From Gammaproteobacteria bacterium (lineage in GTDB: Bacteria; Pseudomonadota; Gammaproteobacteria; GCA-001735895): 60,992 nt of DNA. The notes below the pieces were generated by a model that saw only the letters and a program-made list of their open reading frames with translations, was not told the origin of the DNA and made no database searches. Shown in pieces: positions 56,988 to 60,992 of the stretch (position 1 is its first letter; every line of letters starts with the position of its first letter). The stretch is from positions 1-60,992 of the forward strand of contig JASJCI010000041.1 in NCBI GenBank assembly GCA_030066085.1. The letters run 5' to 3'. Position numbers and translations under genes: made by a program.

Positions 56988-57803
56988 ATGAACGGTGAAC
57001 CAGCTACCAAGATAACCACGATACCTGATGTACAGGGTAGCGCCGATACGCGCCGACTGGCGATCAACAAGGTCGGCATCAAGGACATCAGGCATCCGAT
57101 CATCGTCAAGGACCGCTCCGAGGGGCAACAGCATACGATCGCGACCTTCAGCATGTTCGTGTTCCTGCCGCACCAGTTCAAGGGTACGCACATGTCGCGC
57201 TTCGTCGCGATACTGAACGATCACGAAAAGGAAATTACCTACCAGTCCTTCAACGAAATGCTGCGCGAAATGGCCGAGTTGCTGGAAGCCGATTCCGGTT
57301 ACATCGAAATGCACTTTCCCTATTTCGTCAACAAGAAAGCGCCTGTATCGGGCGTGGAATCGCTGCTGGATTACGAGGTATCGCTGATCGGCGAAATCAA
57401 TTCCGGTGTCACCAGCACCCGCATCAAGGTGCAGGTACCGGTCACCAGCCTGTGTCCCTGTTCCAAGTCGATTTCCGACTACGGCGCCCACAACCAGCGT
57501 TCGCATGTCACCCTCGACGCGCGCACCAGTGGCTTTATCTGGATCGAGGAGCTGATCGATATCGTCGAGAAACAGGCTTCCTGCGAGCTCTACGGTCTCC
57601 TCAAGAGGCCGGACGAGAAGTACGTCACCGAACATGCTTACGACAATCCCAAGTTTGTCGAGGACATGGTGCGCGACATCGCCGGTGAACTGAACAAGGA
57701 TGACCGTATTCGCCAGTACGTGCTCGAGTCGGAGAACTTCGAATCGATCCACAATCACTCGGCCTACGCGCTGATCGAGTACGACAAGGACTCCGAGCAC
57801 TAG
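56988..57803 (+). CDS. folE2: GTP cyclohydrolase FolE2 (type IB)
   Basis: 271 residues. [14 protein letters not shown], the active-site block [25 protein letters not shown] with the metal-binding cysteine, and AHNHSAYA-like [12 protein letters not shown] near the end are FolE2 signatures. It makes dihydroneopterin triphosphate for folate or queuosine synthesis, and can use metals other than zinc, so it often replaces FolE under zinc limitation. A standard promoter precedes it. Confidence 0.95.
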   Translation: MNGEPATKITTIPDVQGSADTRRLAINKVGIKDIRHPIIVKDRSEGQQHTIATFSMFVFLPHQFKGTHMSRFVAILNDHEKEITYQSFNEMLREMAELLEADSGYIEMHFPYFVNKKAPVSGVESLLDYEVSLIGEINSGVTSTRIKVQVPVTSLCPCSKSISDYGAHNQRSHVTLDARTSGFIWIEELIDIVEKQASCELYGLLKRPDEKYVTEHAYDNPKFVEDMVRDIAGELNKDDRIRQYVLESENFESIHNHSAYALIEYDKDSEH

Positions 57804-57858
57804 GCCGGGGTCAACGCCCGCGGCCGGGGGAAACCTGGCCACTCCTATCGGCGGCTTG

Positions 57859-58614
57859 CTAGATCCGGATCCAGCCGAAACCGCTGTCCTGGGTTGCCAG
57901 TATCGGATCGGGGACATCGACCAGGCCCGCTATCGCCTCGGCGACGACGTCGGGCGCGTTGTTTTTTTCCGATATATGCGCCGCAATCAGGCAGTTCAGC
58001 CGGCTGGTATCGACCCGCTCGAGCAGTTCCAGCGACTGGTCGTTGCAGAGGTGGCCCAGGTTACCGCCAACCCGCTGCTTGAGCGCATCCGGGTACGGGC
58101 CGATTTCCAGCATGCGCGCATCGTAATTGAACTCCAGCAGCAGTCCGTGCAGCCCGCTGAAGCGATCGACGATGTGACTGGTGATATGCCCGGTGTCGGT
58201 CAGAATTCCGAGGCGTCGATCCTGTTCCAGTTCGCGAAACACGAACTGCAGGGGTTCGCGCGCATCGTGCGGCACGGTGATCGGCAAGACCTCTATATCT
58301 CCGAACACTACCGCTTCGCCGGCCAGCAGCCGATGATATTCGAAGCCGTTACTGAGCGCGGCGCGCGCAGTGCCCACTGCGGTCCACAGCGGCAGACCGT
58401 GCGCGGCACAGAGACGCTCGACGCCGCCGGCGTGGTCGCCGTGCTCGTGCGTCAGCAGTACCGCGTCGATATCGCTCGGACTGAGCTCGAGCGCTTGCAG
58501 GCGACGGGTAAACTGGCGCAGCGAAAACCCGTTGTCGACCAGTAAGGTCGTCGCGCCGTGTTGTATCAGGGTTGCATTTCCGCGGCTTCCACTGCCGAGC
58601 GAAGCAATCCGCAT
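57859..58614 (-). CDS. YycJ-like MBL-fold hydrolase
   Basis: 251 residues. SLGSGSRGNATLIQHG at the start and the metal motif LTHEHGDHAGGVERL are typical of the YycJ/WalJ group. ILTDTGHITSHI and LIAAHISEKNNAP supply further ligands. Members are thought to act as nucleases in DNA repair, but the substrate is uncertain. Its start overlaps the bamC stop by 1 bp (TGATG), so it is co-translated in dapA-bamC-yycJ order. Confidence 0.9.
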   Translation of the reverse strand: MRIASLGSGSRGNATLIQHGATTLLVDNGFSLRQFTRRLQALELSPSDIDAVLLTHEHGDHAGGVERLCAAHGLPLWTAVGTARAALSNGFEYHRLLAGEAVVFGDIEVLPITVPHDAREPLQFVFRELEQDRRLGILTDTGHITSHIVDRFSGLHGLLLEFNYDARMLEIGPYPDALKQRVGGNLGHLCNDQSLELLERVDTSRLNCLIAAHISEKNNAPDVVAEAIAGLVDVPDPILATQDSGFGWIRI

Positions 58615-59747
58615 CAGCGGACTTCCCGGTAGAGCAGATCGATTACCGCCGCACCCTCGCGTGAACTGTCGAGTTCGCCGTCAAGGGTCTCGATCTCGAC
58701 CCGCGTGAGCTCGTGGGTCTCTTCCGACAGCACCAGCACGAACTGTCGTCTTTCGTCCTCTTGATCTTCCGCACTTGAAAGCCATGAGAACAGTCCGCCG
58801 CCGTCGTCTTCGTCATCCTGCTCCGCTGCGGCATCCTGCTCCACCTCGGCACCGATCTGGATGACTCCCTCACCCAGCAGGCCAGTCCTGAACTCGGACA
58901 GCTCGATTTCGAAATTCATGCGTTCGAGCTGGTGATAAACCCGGTTCCAGGCGACGTGGTAGGCATCGCGCAGGATCAGGTAGGGCGAGTTTCCGTCAGC
59001 ATCGACGTAATAATACGCCCGCGGCGTGAACATCTCGAGACCCGCGACCTGCTGCTCCGCTTCTGCTTCCTTGAGACCGAGATACACCATCAGCCGTGAC
59101 AGCATTTCGATTTCGAGTTCGGGTTCGCTCTGGCGGAAGCTCCAGTCGGAATCAAAGTCGAGCTGGTCCTCCGCGTCATTGCGATCGCTGGTCGGCGCGG
59201 TCTGCTGAAAGCTGGTACCGCGATGAACAATATAGACCCGGTTGGGTCCGTCTTCGTTACGTTCGATGCGGGTTCTGAACTGATCCTGGCTGGCGGCCAG
59301 GTTTTTCGGCTCCAGCAGCCGCTGCAGCCAGGAGGCATTGGGATCCTGTCCACCCTCTTCCTTGAAGATCCACTCGGTCATCATGATCCCGATCACCGGT
59401 TCGTCGATCACCAGCCGATAACCCTCGCTGGCCCAGAATCCACGCAGCTTGTCGTACAGGTCCTCGATACCCGCATCGACTTCGAGCCAGTAAAAGCCCC
59501 CGCTGCCCTGCAGGCGCAGCGACTCGACCTTGACCAGGACCGGTACCTCGTCCCGGCGTTCGGGATCATCGCCGGAAAACACCCGCGGCAACTCGAACTG
59601 CGAATCGACCTCGACCCGGTCCAGATCGGGCGGAAGTTCGAGGCTGCGACCGAGCGAGGCATCGAGGTAGCGCGTATCGAGGTTCTTGCCGCAGCCGACG
59701 AGAATTGCCGCCACCAGCGGCAGCAGGAATAGCAGGCCCTTCTTCAT
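58614..59747 (-). CDS. bamC: Outer membrane assembly lipoprotein BamC
   Basis: 377 residues from the ATG at 59747, which overlaps the dapA stop by 4 bp. Lipoprotein signal with lipobox LVGC (Cys19). The two BamC helix-grip domains are seen as GGFYWLEVDAGIEDLYDKLRGFW and NSPYLILRDAYHVAWNRVYHQLE. BamC is an accessory subunit of the BAM complex that inserts outer membrane proteins. Position downstream of dapA is conserved in gammaproteobacteria. Confidence 0.92.
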   Translation of the reverse strand: MKKGLLFLLPLVAAILVGCGKNLDTRYLDASLGRSLELPPDLDRVEVDSQFELPRVFSGDDPERRDEVPVLVKVESLRLQGSGGFYWLEVDAGIEDLYDKLRGFWASEGYRLVIDEPVIGIMMTEWIFKEEGGQDPNASWLQRLLEPKNLAASQDQFRTRIERNEDGPNRVYIVHRGTSFQQTAPTSDRNDAEDQLDFDSDWSFRQSEPELEIEMLSRLMVYLGLKEAEAEQQVAGLEMFTPRAYYYVDADGNSPYLILRDAYHVAWNRVYHQLERMNFEIELSEFRTGLLGEGVIQIGAEVEQDAAAEQDDEDDGGGLFSWLSSAEDQEDERRQFVLVLSEETHELTRVEIETLDGELDSSREGAAVIDLLYREVR

Positions 59748-60619
59748 AGCGCGCCGGCAGCGATCATCGCCTGTCGCAGGGGTTCCTGGTGCTCGGCGGA
59801 CAGCTCGGTCATCGGCAGGCGCAGGTTCAGCTCGCCGAAACCCATCTGCACCACCGCCCATTTAACCGGGATCGGGTTCGACTCGATGAACAGCAGGCGA
59901 TGCAGCTCGGCAATTTCGGCGTCCGCGGCGCGTGCTTCCTCCGTCCGGCCAGCGGCAGCCAGGCGGCACATGTTGGCCATCTTGGCGGGCACCACGTTGG
60001 CGGTCACCGAAATCGCGCCGTGTCCGCCGTTGAGAATGAATTCGCAGGTCGTGGAGTCGTCACCGGTCAACAGCGCAAAACCGTCATCGACCTGGCGCTT
60101 GATATCGGCCAGGCGCTCCATGCTGCCGGTGGCCTCCTTGATGCCGACGATATTGTCGACCCGGGCAAGCTTTGCCACGGTATCGGCCAGCATGTCGCAG
60201 GAAGTCCGCCCGGGAACGTTGTACAGGATCTGCGGAATGTCTACCGCTTCCGCGATCGCGGTATGGTGCAGGACGAGGCCATGCTGCGTCGGCTTGTTGT
60301 AGTAAGGGCAAACCAGCAACGCCGCTTCGGCGCCGACCTTGCGCGCACATTCGGTCAGGTGAATTGCCTCGGCGGTGGAATTGGCGCCGGTGCCGGCGAT
60401 CATCGGCAGGCGCCGGTCGATGATTTCGTAGCTGCGCTGCAGCAGCTCGCAATGCTCGTCGGGGCTCAGTGTCGCCGACTCACCGGTGGTGCCGGCAATG
60501 ACCAGCGCCTCGGTGCCCTCGCGTACGTGAAAATTGATCAGCGCCTCGAGCTGATCGTAATCCACATCGCCATTACCGAGCATCGGCGTTACCAATGCCA
60601 CGATACTGCCTTTGAACAT
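59744..60619 (-). CDS. dapA: 4-hydroxy-tetrahydrodipicolinate synthase
   Basis: 291 residues. The Schiff-base lysine is in VGIKEATGS, the catalytic tyrosine in LYNVPGRTSCD, and AGTTGESATL and VCPYYNKPTQ are the other conserved blocks. It starts the lysine/diaminopimelate route. A GAGG ribosome binding site precedes its ATG, and bamC overlaps its stop by 4 bp. Confidence 0.97.
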   Translation of the reverse strand: MFKGSIVALVTPMLGNGDVDYDQLEALINFHVREGTEALVIAGTTGESATLSPDEHCELLQRSYEIIDRRLPMIAGTGANSTAEAIHLTECARKVGAEAALLVCPYYNKPTQHGLVLHHTAIAEAVDIPQILYNVPGRTSCDMLADTVAKLARVDNIVGIKEATGSMERLADIKRQVDDGFALLTGDDSTTCEFILNGGHGAISVTANVVPAKMANMCRLAAAGRTEEARAADAEIAELHRLLFIESNPIPVKWAVVQMGFGELNLRLPMTELSAEHQEPLRQAMIAAGAL

Positions 60620-60640
60620 GGTTTACCTCGGAATGGAAGG

Positions 60641-60652
60641 CCAGTTAACTGG
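60641..60652 (-). promoter_or_regulatory. Operator-like palindrome at the dapA start site
   Basis: CCAGTTAACTGG is a perfect 12-bp palindrome. It lies just past a candidate -10 box (60663-60658) and so near the expected +1 of dapA transcription. Confidence 0.4.
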
Positions 60653-60657
60653 CGTAT

Positions 60658-60684
60658 GTTATAGAGAATCCCCGGTCATTTGAA
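60658..60684 (-). promoter_or_regulatory. Candidate promoter of the dapA-bamC-yycJ operon
   Basis: On the minus strand TTCAAA (60684-60679) and TATAAC (60663-60658) with a short 15-bp spacer. Only moderately convincing. Confidence 0.4.
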
Positions 60685-60854
60685 GTGGTTACTGCTTCGA
60701 CCCGTGGCGCGGCTGGAGGTTCGCTGACGATCAGCTGCCCGGTGCGGGATATGAGTGTACCGGCGACGGCCCCGGGATTCGCCAACAGGTCGTTGCGGCG
60801 GCCCCGAAAACGGCGACAAGACAGGATCTGTCGCAGGCACCCGGCGCAGAACCG

Positions 60855-60876
60855 GGATCGGTGCGGCGCACCGTCC
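60855..60876. repeat. Hairpin-bearing repeat, copy 1
   Basis: A 22-bp unit containing CGGTGC-GGC-GCACCG (6-bp stem, 3-nt loop). An identical unit lies 94 bp further on at 60971-60992. It may be a small dispersed extragenic repeat. Confidence 0.75.
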
Positions 60877-60894
60877 GGGATGACATCGCCCCCC

Positions 60895-60912
60895 AAAACG
60901 GGTTTTTACCCG
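60895..60912 (-). terminator. Weak rho-independent terminator on the minus strand
   Basis: CGGGT/ACCCG with a 4-nt loop followed on the minus strand by four T. It would end a transcript coming from the right of the window. Confidence 0.4.
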
Positions 60913-60970
60913 CTTGATCCAAGCGCAACGCCGAGACATGATTGGACTGGGCCGGCCTTCCGGAGATCCC

Positions 60971-60992
60971 GGATCGGTGCGGCGCACCGTCC
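60971..60992. repeat. Hairpin-bearing repeat, copy 2 (at window edge)
   Basis: Identical to the unit at 60855-60876 over all 22 bp and in the same orientation. It reaches the last base of the window, so the match may extend further. Confidence 0.75.

Larger units (their letters stand above)
60620..60992. other. 373-bp intergenic end without a supported gene
   Basis: Contains the dapA promoter area near 60641-60684, a weak minus-strand terminator at 60895-60912 and two copies of a hairpin-bearing repeat. The short open frames here lack family signatures or ribosome binding sites and are not called. Confidence 0.6.

Noticed and set aside
60676-60987. Minus-strand frame of 103 codons at the right edge
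   Set aside because: It spans the repeated hairpin units and a weak terminator, with no ribosome binding site and no family signature.

Overview
The window looks like part of the chromosome of a GC-rich gammaproteobacterium. The gene blocks point there: dapA-bamC, xseB-ispA-dxs, ffh / rpsP-rimM-trmD-rplS, a BepA-type protease, PlsB, WaaA with a Kdo kinase, RF3 and Hsp15. A small sulfur module (soxY, soxZ, rhodanese, tusA) suggests an organism able to process reduced sulfur. Species cannot be fixed from the sequence. No tRNA, rRNA, insertion sequence, prophage or CRISPR array was seen.

Left end (1-12076, all minus strand). This is the accessory and most unusual part. Five tightly coupled genes, read from right to left, encode an HDOD regulator, a GAF-like/membrane-fusion hybrid, a PqqD-like/M50 metalloprotease/membrane-fusion hybrid, a shortened SecA-like ATPase and a periplasmic adaptor. 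After a 153-bp gap on the same strand comes the start of a giant surface-type protein (LEPR-XLL-like N-terminus, DUF4347, beta-helix, delta-60 repeats, cadherin-like region, LamG) that runs off the window. No ABC transporter is present. The set reads as an undescribed or poorly described export system with its own cargo; a TolC gene lies 3 kb away on the other strand.

12341-20886: cell envelope. A FadL-type porin, a SET protein, a PIMT-like methyltransferase, rhodanese, tolC, an LpxL-like acyltransferase overlapping waaA, then convergent kdkA and mtaB. WaaA plus KdkA suggests an inner core with phosphorylated Kdo.

20989-24024: soxZ, a soxY with an atypical C-terminus, bepA, rhodanese and tusA. 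24245-30278: branched-chain amino acid genes ilvI-ilvH-ilvC, pssA, a leucine-rich leader peptide with an apparent leaderless promoter, and leuA. 30285-34323: family-4 uracil-DNA glycosylase, rimI, prfC and a DUF3187 protein.

34329-43223: hydrolase-OsmC fusion, plsB, an MBL protein with a degenerate metal site, a minus-strand cluster (gamma-glutamylcyclotransferase-like, Hsp15, FAD oxidoreductase, PilZ, htpG); htpG has a clear heat-shock (sigma-32) promoter. 43444-49535 (minus): a repeat-rich exported protein, the rplS-trmD-rimM-rpsP operon, ffh and an MBL phosphodiesterase-like protein. 49787-56323 (plus): ypjD-like, CorC-like, radA, xseB, ispA, dxs. Right end: cold-shock gene, a 312-bp spacer full of inverted repeats, folE2, then minus-strand yycJ-like, bamC and dapA, and a non-coding 373-bp end holding a repeated hairpin element.
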